The notes: generated by a model from the letters alone, not told the origin. A DNA stretch of 60,096 nt from Flavobacteriales bacterium (GCA_947444925.1 CANFBW010000001.1:93823-153918); one strand, 5' to 3'. Counted from the stretch's first letter, positions 28,667 through 38,995 are shown. Translations and numbers: made by a program.

Positions 28667-29376
28667 GGATTTTTTATTGCTTTGCCTTTTTAGTGCTTCT
28701 ACTTGCGTCATGTGCTCCAAGCAGATATGTTGTTCCACTGAAAAAAAAGGAGCAGTCGTTGAGTATGAATCTTGGTGGTCCTTTGATTAATTTTCACAAT
28801 TTGGTGATCCCTGTTCCATTTACAAGCATTAATTATGCCTATGGCTTGAAAAAAAACACTACTGTTTTTGGCGCAGTGCATCCTACCGCTTTGGCTTACG
28901 GTGTGGGACAAATGGAGTTGGGCTTGGTGCACCGTGTGCATTATTTTGAGGGCAGTAAAATTGGAATTTCTGCCTCTCCCGTGCTGAATGTTATGTTTGA
29001 TCGATGGGATTGGAACTTGCGTGTTTATCCTCAAGTGGATGTGAATGTATATTGGAATTTTTTGGGAGATTTAGCGCGTCACTGCGATTGTCCGGGCGAT
29101 AAAAAAACGACGGCATATGTTTATTTGGGATTTACCAATTGGTTTGAATTAAATAGAACAAGGGCCAATAATCAAGCGCAGCCAAACAATTGGTTGCTCG
29201 CGCCACAAGTTGGTATCAATATGGGTACTGCTTCTTGGAAGTATTCTTTGGAACTGAAATACATGGGCCTTTTAACCAATAACAACGATGTGGTGGTGAG
29301 CTATTTTAATCCTATTTCAAGCACTGGCGCTATTGGCGCCTATTTTACTGTATATAAAATATTTGCCGCTAAATGA
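28663..29376 (+). CDS. Lipoprotein of unknown function
   Basis: A 237-residue lipoprotein (MRIFYCFAFLVLLLASC, Cys17). The mature part is beta-rich with Gly and aromatic residues (GKK...TVFGAVHPTALAYG-like strands and LAPQVGINMGTASWKYSL) and could form a small barrel or sandwich. A Cys pair (CDC) lies near residue 144. No family recognised. It is joined to both neighbours by ATGA overlaps. Confidence 0.65.
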   Translation: MRIFYCFAFLVLLLASCAPSRYVVPLKKKEQSLSMNLGGPLINFHNLVIPVPFTSINYAYGLKKNTTVFGAVHPTALAYGVGQMELGLVHRVHYFEGSKIGISASPVLNVMFDRWDWNLRVYPQVDVNVYWNFLGDLARHCDCPGDKKTTAYVYLGFTNWFELNRTRANNQAQPNNWLLAPQVGINMGTASWKYSLELKYMGLLTNNNDVVVSYFNPISSTGAIGAYFTVYKIFAAK

Positions 29377-30269
29377 GAACGATACTGCTAATTTCCATCG
29401 TGCTGCTGTTGCAATCCTGCCTGCGCCTTGATTCCAATATGTACAACAATCAAAAGATAACGGCCTATCATTGGGATGACTACCAAGGACACGTTGATTT
29501 TAATCTCGATACGGTTCCTGCTTGCAACTTTTCATTTGCGCTAATGCACGAACTTACTTTGTTGTCAAAGGATACAGTGGACAATAAAGAATACAAAATT
29601 AGTGCTGTGTACATTGGCGATTACGCCACTATTCAGCAAGACACTGTTATTTTATATTGTCATGGAAATCGAGATCACATGGATTTTTACTGGCCGCGCG
29701 CCAAACTTCTGGCGAATGTTGGTGGCAAAAATAGATTTGGTGTAATGATGATCGATTACCGAGGTTTCGGTCTTTCCGAAGGTGATCCTTCCGAAGAAGG
29801 TTTGTACGAAGATGTTACTGCTGCGCTGGAATGGCTGAAGGCAAAAGGCGTCATATCAAATCATTTGGTAATTTATGGATTTAGTTTAGGTTCTGCACCT
29901 GCGACTAAATTGTTGGCTCAGCCACGCAGCACCCTTATACCTTCAAAATTAATTTTAGAAAATCCATTTTCTTCTGCAGAATTGATGGTGCAAGACGCAG
30001 CGCAATTAGCGCTTCCAGGCTCTTTTTTCACTAACGTAAAAGTGAATGTTACAGAGGCAATCAAAACAGTTCAGCAGCCTTTTATGTTGCTGCAAAGTGG
30101 AGACGATAAGTTTTTGAAACCGGCATCGCATGGTGAAGTGGTGTATAAAAATTATCAAGGCAGCTACAGTGAAAAACACTTGGTGCCGAATGCCGATCAC
30201 AGCTCACTGCAAACCACTTGGGGGCTTTTCAATTACATTAAAGCAGTGGAAGTATTTCTTGTGAAATAA
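29373..30269 (+). CDS. Alpha/beta hydrolase lipoprotein
   Basis: A 298-residue protein with a lipobox (LLLQSC, Cys16). The alpha/beta hydrolase fold is shown by ILYCHGNRDHMDFY (oxyanion region), MIDYRGFGLSEGDPSEEG, and the nucleophile elbow YGFSLGSAPA. The late Asp and His are in SGDDKFLKPAS and PNADHSSLQ. It resembles BAAT/ABHD13-like serine hydrolases; substrate unknown. Being a lipoprotein it should act in the periplasm or at the surface. It is the last gene of the mnmD operon. Confidence 0.85.
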   Translation: MRTILLISIVLLLQSCLRLDSNMYNNQKITAYHWDDYQGHVDFNLDTVPACNFSFALMHELTLLSKDTVDNKEYKISAVYIGDYATIQQDTVILYCHGNRDHMDFYWPRAKLLANVGGKNRFGVMMIDYRGFGLSEGDPSEEGLYEDVTAALEWLKAKGVISNHLVIYGFSLGSAPATKLLAQPRSTLIPSKLILENPFSSAELMVQDAAQLALPGSFFTNVKVNVTEAIKTVQQPFMLLQSGDDKFLKPASHGEVVYKNYQGSYSEKHLVPNADHSSLQTTWGLFNYIKAVEVFLVK

Positions 30270-30408
30270 TCTGCAGTGAAAGCCATTTATATTGTTGTGT
30301 TGTTGACGCTTTCAAATACTTTTACGACGTTCGCTTGACACGGCCATTTCAAATGCGTTTTTTATTTTGTGCTGGTGATATTTTATAAGTCACACCTTTT
30401 GTTCGTCA

Positions 30409-30612
30409 TTAAAAGAGCTTTAACAACAATACTGTGATAAAGAAGTGTAGGGCAATGACCAATAGGTAAATGTTTTTGTGCCATTCTCTTATGTTGCTTA
30501 AAAGGGCGAATGACCACAGTGCAATAAGTGACAGCACTAGGATCCATAACTTAGTTGATTGGAAAAAAAATGAATTTACGTACAATAAAACTGACACTAA
30601 AAGATTTTTCAC
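30409..30612 (-). CDS. Small two-to-three-helix membrane protein (67 aa)
   Basis: Starts at a GTG (KNLLVSVLLYVNSFFF). Hydrophobic stretches at residues ~2-16, 23-42 and 47-66 with a charged loop (NIREWHKN) are typical of small inner-membrane proteins. No family recognised. AT-rich DNA can give such frames by chance, so it is only a candidate. Confidence 0.4.
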   Translation of the reverse strand: MKNLLVSVLLYVNSFFFQSTKLWILVLSLIALWSFALLSNIREWHKNIYLLVIALHFFITVLLLKLF

Positions 30613-30730
30613 TAACCTGTATTTAACGATTTACATTTAGGCTAAAAAATCAATGCCTGTAGTTCAGGTAAGCTAATTCGGGAATATATTTGCTCGTTTA
30701 CTGTTTATGAAAATATCGTTTTGTGCAAAA

Positions 30731-30760
30731 AAAATCCGTTCTTCTGAACGGATTTTTTTT
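30731..30760 (-). terminator. Intrinsic terminator of the DUF4259 gene
   Basis: An 11-bp stem (AAAATCCGTTC / GAACGGATTTT) with a TTCT loop, A-run on one side and T-run on the other, so it works in both directions. It directly abuts the stop codon at 30760. Confidence 0.88.
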
Positions 30761-31164
30761 TACCCTCTTTTCAAGCGAGTGAGCAGGTCTTTTTGAATGT
30801 CCATCCAATCGTCGTAAAGTTGCGACCCTTCATACATTTCTTGTAGTTCTGATCCACGGGTAATTTTATTCAAACCTTCAATGGCTTTTTTAACCATGGC
30901 TTCATCGTTTTTCAATCTGTTTTCTTTGATCCAATCTTCTAAATCTTCTGGGATATCATCTGCCGGATCGTCTTTCACTGCGGCAATAATTTCAGCGGCA
31001 GCCAAAAAAGTGCAACAGGTCATCATGTCGGTTTCTGAGGCTTTAAAATTTTTCACAAAGCCCTCAATTTCTTTGTTGACAGTTGTTGATTTTCCTTTAG
31101 CGATGAGATCTTCAACCCATTCCTGAGCGGAGTCGTTTTCAAAATTACTTATTCCCCAAGCCAT
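30760..31164 (-). CDS. DUF4259 protein
   Basis: A 134-residue soluble acidic helical protein. The start MAWGISNFENDSAQEWVEDL is the signature of DUF4259 proteins (W-G-xx-NF-xND-xA). No enzyme motif. Function unknown; the family is often found as solitary genes, possibly as immunity-type or housekeeping proteins. It lies downstream of the mutase gene with an 81-base gap. Confidence 0.8.
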   Translation of the reverse strand: MAWGISNFENDSAQEWVEDLIAKGKSTTVNKEIEGFVKNFKASETDMMTCCTFLAAAEIIAAVKDDPADDIPEDLEDWIKENRLKNDEAMVKKAIEGLNKITRGSELQEMYEGSQLYDDWMDIQKDLLTRLKRG

Positions 31165-31245
31165 AATATCAAATTCAATTTTAGTTTTCTGCTGCTACGG
31201 AGCTCTTCGTGCAAGGTTTCTTTTTTTGTTGTTTTGTTGCTGCCG

Positions 31246-33888
31246 TTATATGATTTTTTTTAATATTTCTAGAGCGGCTTCTGGTATTTTTGTTCCCGGT
31301 CCGAATATTCCCAATACCCCGCTGCTGAATAAAAATGCATAGTCTTGTTTTGGAATAACACCCCCAATAATCACATAAATATCTTCGCGGCCTTTTTTCT
31401 TCAGTTCGTCCATTACTTCGGGCACAAGTGTTTTGTGTCCGGCTGCCAATGACGATATTCCGATCAGATGTACATCGTTCTCGATGGCTTGTTTCACGCA
31501 TTCTTCAGGTGTTTGAAACAATTGTCCAAGATCAACATCGAAACCAAGATCAGCAAAGGCTGCGGCAATAACTTTTGCGCCTCTGTCGTGGCCATCTTGT
31601 CCCAATTTAGAAATGAGTATGCGGGGTTGTCGGCCGTGTTTTTTTGCGAAATCACGCACCACTTGCATCACTGCATTAAATTCATCTTTGTTATGGTATC
31701 CTGCGCCGTACACTCCTGATGTCAAGTTTGTTTTTGGTAAATACCGGTGGTAAACATTTTCTAAAGCTAATGAAATCTCTCCTAAGGTAGCTCTTGTACG
31801 GGCGGCATTGATGCACAGTTCCAATAAGTTTCCGCTTTCGTTTTGTGCAGCATTACTGATGCTGGTAAGCGCTTCTTGTACAGCGATGTTGTTGCGCGTT
31901 GTTTTGACCTGCTGCAGTCGGTCAATTTGGTTTTTACGCACCTTGTCGTTGTCTATGGACAAGATGTCGAATTCGTAGTATTCTTTGGTGCTGTAGTTGT
32001 TTAGTCCAACTATCGTTTCAGCATTGCTGTCGATGTTGGCCTGTCGTTTTGCAGCCGATTCTTCAATCATTTTTTGTGGAATACCTGCATTAATGGCTTT
32101 TGTCATTCCTCCGATACTCTCAATTTCAGCAATGATTTCAAGCGCCTGCGTTATCATTTCTTGTGTTGTTTTTTCAAGTAAATTGCTTCCTCCAAATGGG
32201 TCAATGGCTTGGCAGATATCGCTTTCTTCTTGCAGGATAATTTGCGTTTTGCGTGCGATGGCGGCTGAGAAATCGGTGGGCAAAGCGATGGCCTCGTCAA
32301 AGGAATTGGTGTGCAACGATTGCGTTCCTCCGAGTACAGCTGCTACTGCTTCAATGGCAGTGCGCGCGATATTGTTGTAAGGATCTTGTTCCGTTAAACT
32401 CCATCCTGATGTTTGGCAGTGGGCGCGGAGCAAAAGCGATTTCTCGTTCTTAGCGCCCATCTTTTGCATCAGTGTTGCCCATATGGCTCGTCCTGCGCGC
32501 AGTTTTGCCACTTCGTCGAAGAGGTGCATGCCAACACCCCAAAAGAAAGAGAGGCGTGGCGCAAAGTCGTCAATGGACAAACCTGACTCAAGGCCTGTTT
32601 TTACATATTCAAGGCCGTCGGCCAAGGTCAGCGCTAGCTCTAAGGCAGTGTTGGCACCGGCTTCTTGCATGTGGTAGCCTGAAATGCTGATGGAATTGAA
32701 CTTTGGCATTTTTGCAGCACTGTACTGAAAAATATCTTTGACAATGCGCATGGACGGCTGCGGCGGGTAAATGAAGGTATTGCGCACCATGAATTCTTTC
32801 AGAATGTCATTTTGGATAGTGCCGCTGAGTTGTTCAGGTGCAAAGCCCTGTTCTTCGGCGGCTACTATATAAAAGGCCATGATGGGGAGTACTGCGCCGT
32901 TCATGGTCATTGAAACAGATACGTCGTTGAGGGCGAGGTCTTGAAATAGAATTTTCATGTCCTCTACCGAATCAATCGCAACGCCGGCCATGCCCACGTC
33001 GCCCTTCACGCGCGGATGATCGGAGTCGTAGCCGCGGTGCGTGGGTAGGTCGAAGGCTACAGACAATCCTTTTTGCCCTGCTGCTAAATTTTTTTTGTAG
33101 AATGCGTTAGACGCTTCAGCTGTTGAAAAGCCAGCATACTGCCTAATGGTCCATGGACGTTGGGTGTACATGCTTTCATAAGGTCCGCGTAGGAAATCAC
33201 CACTGCCCGGAAGCGACAATTTTCCCTTTGTTTGAACGGGGATGAAAGTGCAAAATGACTGAATGATTTTTGCGGTCAATGCATCAATAAAATAGGAGCC
33301 TTGCAAGGCTTCTTTTGCTGCACCGAGCTGTGCTTCTTCCTTTAAGAGCAGCAGTATGTTTTGTGAAATTCTTTTTGGATTTTCAGCAGCGCTTCCGTCA
33401 AATGGAGCGATGTTTATTTTGTCAACGCCCCCCAATACCGCCGCCAGGGCCTGAATGCTTTGTTTGATTAAATTGTATTCTGCTGCGTCATTTTGCATTG
33501 GCTTGCATTGCAGTTGCGCGGAGATCGATGGATAGTTTTTGTTGTAGCCAGGAAAGACCTTGTTGACGCTTTGTTCAATGAGGTAACGCAACGCTTTTAG
33601 TTTTGCGATTTCCAATAATATTTTAGTGCCAACAACAACTTCAACTTTGATTGCCGCGACTTCATCTAGTGAGATTTTGTTAAGTAAGAGGTTGAGGTGT
33701 TCGAGTATAAAAGCGATTTGTGTTTTGGCATCGCTCTCTTTCGTTGCATGGATACTGGCTTTTTCATCGCCCATATTTTGCCACTCGGCGCTGTTGAAAT
33801 GCGCTTTAGGTATTTCTGTTTTTTCGGTGCACAGGGCGGAAACACTGAAGCCTTCTGCTGAATATTGAATATGGGCTTCATTCTTCAT
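31246..33888 (-). CDS. Methylmalonyl-CoA mutase with fused partial small subunit
   Basis: An 880-residue protein from the ATG at 33888 (a TTG at 33912 would overlap the upstream gene). Residues ~230-730 are the large-subunit TIM barrel: [59 protein letters not shown]. Residues ~750-880 are the B12-binding domain with the DGHDRG cobalt-ligand motif (His). The N-terminal ~220 residues resemble only the second half of a MutA small subunit ([44 protein letters not shown]). The enzyme interconverts succinyl-CoA and methylmalonyl-CoA. A separate mutA gene is not visible. It may be co-transcribed with the DivIC-like gene. Confidence 0.92.
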   Translation of the reverse strand: MKNEAHIQYSAEGFSVSALCTEKTEIPKAHFNSAEWQNMGDEKASIHATKESDAKTQIAFILEHLNLLLNKISLDEVAAIKVEVVVGTKILLEIAKLKALRYLIEQSVNKVFPGYNKNYPSISAQLQCKPMQNDAAEYNLIKQSIQALAAVLGGVDKINIAPFDGSAAENPKRISQNILLLLKEEAQLGAAKEALQGSYFIDALTAKIIQSFCTFIPVQTKGKLSLPGSGDFLRGPYESMYTQRPWTIRQYAGFSTAEASNAFYKKNLAAGQKGLSVAFDLPTHRGYDSDHPRVKGDVGMAGVAIDSVEDMKILFQDLALNDVSVSMTMNGAVLPIMAFYIVAAEEQGFAPEQLSGTIQNDILKEFMVRNTFIYPPQPSMRIVKDIFQYSAAKMPKFNSISISGYHMQEAGANTALELALTLADGLEYVKTGLESGLSIDDFAPRLSFFWGVGMHLFDEVAKLRAGRAIWATLMQKMGAKNEKSLLLRAHCQTSGWSLTEQDPYNNIARTAIEAVAAVLGGTQSLHTNSFDEAIALPTDFSAAIARKTQIILQEESDICQAIDPFGGSNLLEKTTQEMITQALEIIAEIESIGGMTKAINAGIPQKMIEESAAKRQANIDSNAETIVGLNNYSTKEYYEFDILSIDNDKVRKNQIDRLQQVKTTRNNIAVQEALTSISNAAQNESGNLLELCINAARTRATLGEISLALENVYHRYLPKTNLTSGVYGAGYHNKDEFNAVMQVVRDFAKKHGRQPRILISKLGQDGHDRGAKVIAAAFADLGFDVDLGQLFQTPEECVKQAIENDVHLIGISSLAAGHKTLVPEVMDELKKKGREDIYVIIGGVIPKQDYAFLFSSGVLGIFGPGTKIPEAALEILKKII

Positions 33889-33898
33889 TGCAGCGATT

Positions 33899-34198
33899 TT
33901 ATTGTTTTTCAATCACGACGAATAGATCTTCGTCGTCTTTCTTCATGCGGAATCTTTCACGCGCGTAACGGTCTAAAAAAATCGAGTCGTTCAAACTGCG
34001 CATGAGTTTTTTATTTTTCTCAATTTCACCTTTATAGTGTTCGCTTTTTTCACGCAAATCTTCTTTTTGTCCTTCGAGTTCATGGTGAAAAATCAGATTG
34101 TTTTGGTCGAAAAAAGATACCCAGATGACAAAAACAAAAGAGATGATGAAGTATTTGTTTTTGAAGAGTACAATTATATTTTCTTTTGTAAAATTCAT
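33899..34198 (-). CDS. DivIC/FtsB-like septum formation initiator protein
   Basis: A 99-residue bitopic protein: short cytoplasmic N-terminus, one membrane helix ([16 protein letters not shown]), then a coiled coil ([20 protein letters not shown]) and the conserved end [20 protein letters not shown], typical of FtsB/DivIC. These proteins join FtsL and FtsQ in the divisome and activate septal cell-wall synthesis. It ends 10 bases before the mutase start. Confidence 0.88.
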   Translation of the reverse strand: MNFTKENIIVLFKNKYFIISFVFVIWVSFFDQNNLIFHHELEGQKEDLREKSEHYKGEIEKNKKLMRSLNDSIFLDRYARERFRMKKDDEDLFVVIEKQ

Positions 34199-34275
34199 GC
34201 TTTAAAAATAGGGAAAGCCTTATTCTTATTCAATAAAAAACAGCAAGGATTATAAACAAAGACTTGTTGGTGGTG

Positions 34276-36741
34276 TTAAAATTCAATAGAAAATCCTACG
34301 TTAATGCCAAAGCGAGGGGTGGCGGGATTGTCTAGATTGGTGAGCCTCCACAATGCATCTACGCGCATTAATTTAAAAATGTTTTCAACGCCAAATCCTA
34401 CTTCAAGGTAAGGTTCTTTTAATCGCGACATTCCTGCTGGTAGTACTGTGGCGTTTTGGTTGGCATTGCTAAGTGAGCCATAAACACCTCGTGCAAAGAT
34501 GAGTTCGCGCCATTGTAGTTTTCGGAACAATGGTAATTTATTGAACAGTGCGCCATTGAAGTGGTGCGTAGCCATTAGGTATGCGTATTGATCGCTTACA
34601 AACTCAAAAGGATTCATAAGATTGAATGCTTCGGAGTCAAAGTAGTAGGAGTTGTTTCCGTAATGAATGGTCAATAATGCGTACGGTAATGTTCCCCATG
34701 TTTTCCCTATTTCCGAAACTATTTGCATATACCCCAAAGGGCCCATGTACCAGCGGTCTACAAATTTTATTTTTGCTTTTTGATAGGCATAAGTGGATCC
34801 GAAGGTGCCCTTTAAGCCAGCCTCGAAGGAGTACGTAATGATAGGTGATTTGGTTTTCATGCTGATGCGATGGAAGCCGTCCTCTATCAATTTTTCTTTT
34901 CTGGCAAATCGGCCTGAAAGTTCAATGGTGGAAATGGGAATGCTGTTTAAAAAAGTATTGTCGGCATTTTTAAAAGTAAGGATTCCGATAGGTGAAATAG
35001 TGGTTTTTGAAAAAGTAATTCGGTTGTTTGTTCCTTTCACCCATTCCTTTTCAAAGTATGCGGAGTAGCGCTCTACATTGAGGTATTGCGGCATCACACG
35101 ACGGGTTATGGAAGAGAGGATGTTGTCGGGTTGAAAGGCATCGGCGCTCGCATTGAGTATGCGCAAGTCACTGCTCACGTCTATAGCAGCAAACATCCTT
35201 GGCACCATTTTGAAGTAGTAGGTGAGGGTGGATGAATACTTCATCTTTTTGTCTTTGGTGCCGTAAGCGATGTAGCCCTGCCATCTCATTTTTTTATGCA
35301 GGGCCTTCTTTGTTGAACCACCTATTCGCAGTCGGTTTCCCTCAATATTATTGTAGCTGTATGTGGTGAAGTAGGGGCCGTATTCAAATTTTTCAAATGG
35401 ATAATATCCCGAAGCAAACATGCGGGCAACTGCTTTAATTCTCTTAGCGTATTTTGTGTTCATTACGCTGTCGATGTTTTTGTAAATTCCAACTTCTCTA
35501 GTGGATAGTGTGTCGGGACGAACTTTGTTCCAAAAACGCTCGTCGTGTTTTACTTCAATGGAGTCACTCAAAAATAGAGTTTGATTGACAGAGAAAAAAT
35601 CTTGTGGGTGCTTTTGGTTGAATTGGTAATTTGTGAATACCGTTTTTTTGACGCCATAAAATCCAAGTTGATTTTTTTGCAAATTCATCTCAATAAAAAT
35701 TCTTTCCGATGATGGAATCCATACACTGTCGTAAATTGCGTATTCTCGCTGAAAGGAGAGTTGTTGAACTAAGTTGACGTTTGCATCTTTGGCCATTTCG
35801 AGATCGAAACGCATAATGGCATACGAAGTACCATCTATCCATAGGGTGCCGCGGAACGTGAGCTCTTGTGGGCGGCGTGGTGTGCAATAGATTTGGTAAA
35901 CTTTTCGCCCCTCAACGAGCGAAGAGTCAATCATAAAATATTTGTACGACAAGCCAGAAGCGTAGGCTAAGGGACTTAAAAAATCTTTTTGAAATGCATT
36001 GATGTAATCCTCGTAGATATTGTAATCCATTGAAAGGTTCCCCGAAAACTGAGAAATGCTGGAGTTGTCGACTCCCGATATTTTGTTGGCATCAATGATT
36101 TCCTTGGAACGACTTGGATTTTTTTGAATAAAAATGCGTGAGAAAGTTTCTGACATTAACACCGGAACGCTTGGCTTGTCAAAGGAAGTAGAGTCAATAC
36201 TTTTAAAAATGAAACCCAATGGTTTTAACGCTGTTTTGTCTGCATAGGTGCTGTCTATGTTGTTGATGTTGATTTGTAAACGGTTGTATACTTTGCACTC
36301 GTAATCAGGGAGTTTTTGGTAGTCGTTCTTCCTTTTGTTAGCAATAGCAAGGTCTATGATGTTTTCGGCAACAAGATCTTTTTTCTTTTTTTTACTTTTT
36401 TTGATGACTATTTTTTCTAGTTTGGTTGTTGTCTTTTGCAAACGAATGACCAAATGTTCTTGTGATTCGAAAAATGGCAACTTGGTTGTTTCATAACCTA
36501 CCATCATCACAAGCAGGGTGTCGGGAATTGACGCGTTTAACATAAAGATACCTGCATCATTACATGCGCTACTGTATTGTTTTTTTACTAAATATAGGTT
36601 GGCATAAGGAAGGGCTGCCTTGCTGGCGGCGTCAATGACCTTTCCTGATAAAATGATTTGAGAATAGGATAACGAAAAAATAAAAACAAAGAGTATAACA
36701 AGCTTTATTTTGCGACTGATTGTTGATGCGACATTTTTCAT
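34276..36741 (-). CDS. DUF5686 / carboxypeptidase-regulatory-like outer-membrane protein
   Basis: An 821-residue protein. After a signal segment it has a carboxypeptidase-D-regulatory-like beta-sandwich (IILSGKVIDAASKAALPYAN), a Lys-rich stretch (KKSKKKKKDLVAEN) and then the long DUF5686 region, which ends in barrel-type strands (RFGINVGFSIEF). Such proteins are outer-membrane barrels with an N-terminal periplasmic domain; TonB-type plug motifs are absent. Function is unknown, possibly transport or cell-surface assembly. Its promoter-like TATTTTAG lies only 5 bases before the ATG on the minus strand. Confidence 0.85.
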   Translation of the reverse strand: MKNVASTISRKIKLVILFVFIFSLSYSQIILSGKVIDAASKAALPYANLYLVKKQYSSACNDAGIFMLNASIPDTLLVMMVGYETTKLPFFESQEHLVIRLQKTTTKLEKIVIKKSKKKKKDLVAENIIDLAIANKRKNDYQKLPDYECKVYNRLQININNIDSTYADKTALKPLGFIFKSIDSTSFDKPSVPVLMSETFSRIFIQKNPSRSKEIIDANKISGVDNSSISQFSGNLSMDYNIYEDYINAFQKDFLSPLAYASGLSYKYFMIDSSLVEGRKVYQIYCTPRRPQELTFRGTLWIDGTSYAIMRFDLEMAKDANVNLVQQLSFQREYAIYDSVWIPSSERIFIEMNLQKNQLGFYGVKKTVFTNYQFNQKHPQDFFSVNQTLFLSDSIEVKHDERFWNKVRPDTLSTREVGIYKNIDSVMNTKYAKRIKAVARMFASGYYPFEKFEYGPYFTTYSYNNIEGNRLRIGGSTKKALHKKMRWQGYIAYGTKDKKMKYSSTLTYYFKMVPRMFAAIDVSSDLRILNASADAFQPDNILSSITRRVMPQYLNVERYSAYFEKEWVKGTNNRITFSKTTISPIGILTFKNADNTFLNSIPISTIELSGRFARKEKLIEDGFHRISMKTKSPIITYSFEAGLKGTFGSTYAYQKAKIKFVDRWYMGPLGYMQIVSEIGKTWGTLPYALLTIHYGNNSYYFDSEAFNLMNPFEFVSDQYAYLMATHHFNGALFNKLPLFRKLQWRELIFARGVYGSLSNANQNATVLPAGMSRLKEPYLEVGFGVENIFKLMRVDALWRLTNLDNPATPRFGINVGFSIEF

Positions 36742-36779
36742 GACGCTAAAATAACAATAAATTCACATTTAGAAACTAA

Positions 36780-36815
36780 GGCAAATCCCGCATGAATAAT
36801 TGCGCGGAATTTGCC
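36780..36815 (-). terminator. Possible terminator hairpin after the carbonic anhydrase gene
   Basis: A 12-bp stem with one mismatch (GGCAAATCCCGC / GCGGAATTTGCC) and a 12-base loop lies just past the stop of the carbonic anhydrase gene on the minus strand. The T-run after it is weak, so it may be a processing hairpin rather than an efficient terminator. Confidence 0.45.
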
Positions 36816-36823
36816 TGTAGTGG

Positions 36824-37423
36824 CTATTGGTTGGTTAGAGTAATTAATTCCTTTACCAGGCCGTTAGAGATGTCATACACCCAGCCATGCAGAGATGGTG
36901 TTTTTTTTGACTGCCATGCAGTTTGAATGGTGGCTGTTTTTTGTAAATCCTGTACTTGTTCAATCACATTCAGTTCTACAAATCGCCGGAAGCGCATTTG
37001 GTGATCTTCGATTGGATTGAGTTCTGCTTTATTAAATCTATACACGTCTTTGATGTGGTGAACCCAGTTGTCAACCAAACCGTAATGTTTTTCGTCCATA
37101 GCGGCCAAAACACCACCACAGCCGTAGTGCCCACAAACAATTATGTGTTTGACGTCGAGAATGGATACCGCGTAATCTAAAACACTGAGCATATTCATAT
37201 CGGTGTGAATGACCATATTTGCAATATTTCGATGTACAAATACTTCGCCGGGCATGGCGCCAATTATTTCATTGGCGGGAACCCGACTGTCGGAGCAGCC
37301 TATCCATAGAAGTGGTGGTTTTTGCCCACTTGCTAGTTTGTGGAAAAATTCGGGATCAGCATCGATTTTTTCGGCTACCCATTTTTTATTGTTTTCCAGC
37401 AGTTTATTATAAAAATTTTCCAT
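36824..37423 (-). CDS. Beta-class carbonic anhydrase
   Basis: A 199-residue zinc enzyme that interconverts CO2 and bicarbonate. Zinc ligands and catalytic dyad are in place: CSDSRVPANEI (Cys43, Asp45, Arg47) and CGHYGCGG (His99, Cys102). No signal peptide. It lies 18 bases after the SulP transporter gene, which fits a bicarbonate-uptake and conversion pair. Confidence 0.95.
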   Translation of the reverse strand: MENFYNKLLENNKKWVAEKIDADPEFFHKLASGQKPPLLWIGCSDSRVPANEIIGAMPGEVFVHRNIANMVIHTDMNMLSVLDYAVSILDVKHIIVCGHYGCGGVLAAMDEKHYGLVDNWVHHIKDVYRFNKAELNPIEDHQMRFRRFVELNVIEQVQDLQKTATIQTAWQSKKTPSLHGWVYDISNGLVKELITLTNQ

Positions 37424-37441
37424 GTTTTCTTTAGGTTTTTG

Positions 37442-38995
37442 TTAATGTGAATCTGTTTCAGTTTCCACTTCGGGAATGCTGATTAATGTGAGTGAAATAC
37501 CCTTTTCTTTGGATTGTCTTTTGTAATGATGAAGCATTTCTAATACATCATAATCAATGGTTTTGGTAGTGCTTCCATCAATGGTTATGTTACTACCTGA
37601 GGGAAGTTCGTTTAGTTTGGCGTATAAACTCGGTTTATTTAAAAAGGAAACATGTTCACTCAGCCGGATATTGATTTTTTGATCTCCTTGATTTGTTTCC
37701 TCTGAAACATAGTAAGGAATTTCATAATTGGCTTTTAGAATGTAAAAAACGCCAACAGCCATGCCTATGATAATGCCAATCAGAAGGTCACTGAAAAGAA
37801 TAGCAACAATGGTGACGATGAAGGGAATAAATTGATTCCAACCCAGTTTGTATTGTTGTATGTACAACATTGGCTTAGTGAGTTTGTATCCAACTAAAAT
37901 CAGTATCGCAGCCAATGATGCCAAAGGAATGTAGTTCAGCATTTTTGAAAACACGAGCACTGCCAATGTTAAAAATAGTCCATGTACAATCGTTGCGGTT
38001 TTTGTTTTTGCGCCGGCGTTGATGTTGGCCGAACTCCTTACGATTACAGCGGTAATAGGTAGTCCGCCGATTAGCCCAGAAAGAATATTTCCGCTTCCTT
38101 GTGCAATCAATTCGCGATTTTGTGGACTGCTTCTTTTCATCGGATCGAGCTTATCGGCAGCTTCTAGCGATAGCAATGTTTCTAAGCTGGCCACAACTGC
38201 AAGTGTGATGGCGCAAATCACAACATCTTTATTTCCAATCACGGATAAGTTAGGGAAAACGAGAAGTCCGCTTAAATCATTTGCGCTGGTGATGGAGGGC
38301 AGACTTACCAAGTGAGCCCCGGAAATTGCAAGTGATGGAGCGAAATTCAGTAATAAAACATTCAATATTACGGCAGCAACGACAGCGATTAGTGCTCCCG
38401 GAATTTGCTTTAGCAAGGTGTTTTGTTTTATCGTTTTGCTGTCCCAAATAAGTAAAATAGAGATAGATAAAAGTCCCGCTGCAAGAACGCCCAAATGAAT
38501 TTCTGCCAATGCATCTAAAAGATAGCTAAAGGTAGTAGCGCCATCTTTTTGAAAAAACTCTTCCTCTCCAAAAGCATCTTTGTCTACGCCGAGTAAATGA
38601 GGGATTTGTTTCAAAATTAAAATGAGGCCAATGGCTGAAAGCATGCCTTTAATTACATTGGATGGGAAGTAAAGTCCAATAATTCCGGCTTTACAGATGC
38701 CAAGTATAATTTGAAATAGTCCTGCCAAAATAACTGCTGTTAGGAACATATCGTATGCCCCCAAATCTTGAATTGCATTTACTACGATAATGATTAGTCC
38801 GGCAGCTGGACCGCTCACGGCAGTGTGGGAGCCGCTGATGGCGCCCACACAAAGGCCACCAATAACGCCAGCTATTATGCCTGAAAACATTGGTGCTCCT
38901 GATGCTAGCGCAATGCCTAGGCAAAGGGGCAGCGCTACTAAAAAAACGACGAGTCCTGCAAGGATATCGTTTTTCAAAAAGGATGGTTTTTTCAT
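37442..38995 (-). CDS. SulP-family anion (probably bicarbonate) transporter with STAS domain
   Basis: A 517-residue membrane protein with about 10-12 hydrophobic segments and a C-terminal cytosolic STAS-like region (LPSGSNITIDGSTTKTIDYD, near the last 75 residues). The start MKKPSFLKNDILAGLVVFLV, SGPAAGLIIIVV and GLIGGLPITAVIVRSSANIN are SulP signatures. The ATG at 38995 is chosen over a GTG at 39019. SulP proteins carry sulfate or bicarbonate; the carbonic anhydrase encoded next to it favours bicarbonate/Na+ symport, as inferred from context. Confidence 0.9.
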   Translation of the reverse strand: MKKPSFLKNDILAGLVVFLVALPLCLGIALASGAPMFSGIIAGVIGGLCVGAISGSHTAVSGPAAGLIIIVVNAIQDLGAYDMFLTAVILAGLFQIILGICKAGIIGLYFPSNVIKGMLSAIGLILILKQIPHLLGVDKDAFGEEEFFQKDGATTFSYLLDALAEIHLGVLAAGLLSISILLIWDSKTIKQNTLLKQIPGALIAVVAAVILNVLLLNFAPSLAISGAHLVSLPSITSANDLSGLLVFPNLSVIGNKDVVICAITLAVVASLETLLSLEAADKLDPMKRSSPQNRELIAQGSGNILSGLIGGLPITAVIVRSSANINAGAKTKTATIVHGLFLTLAVLVFSKMLNYIPLASLAAILILVGYKLTKPMLYIQQYKLGWNQFIPFIVTIVAILFSDLLIGIIIGMAVGVFYILKANYEIPYYVSEETNQGDQKINIRLSEHVSFLNKPSLYAKLNELPSGSNITIDGSTTKTIDYDVLEMLHHYKRQSKEKGISLTLISIPEVETETDSH

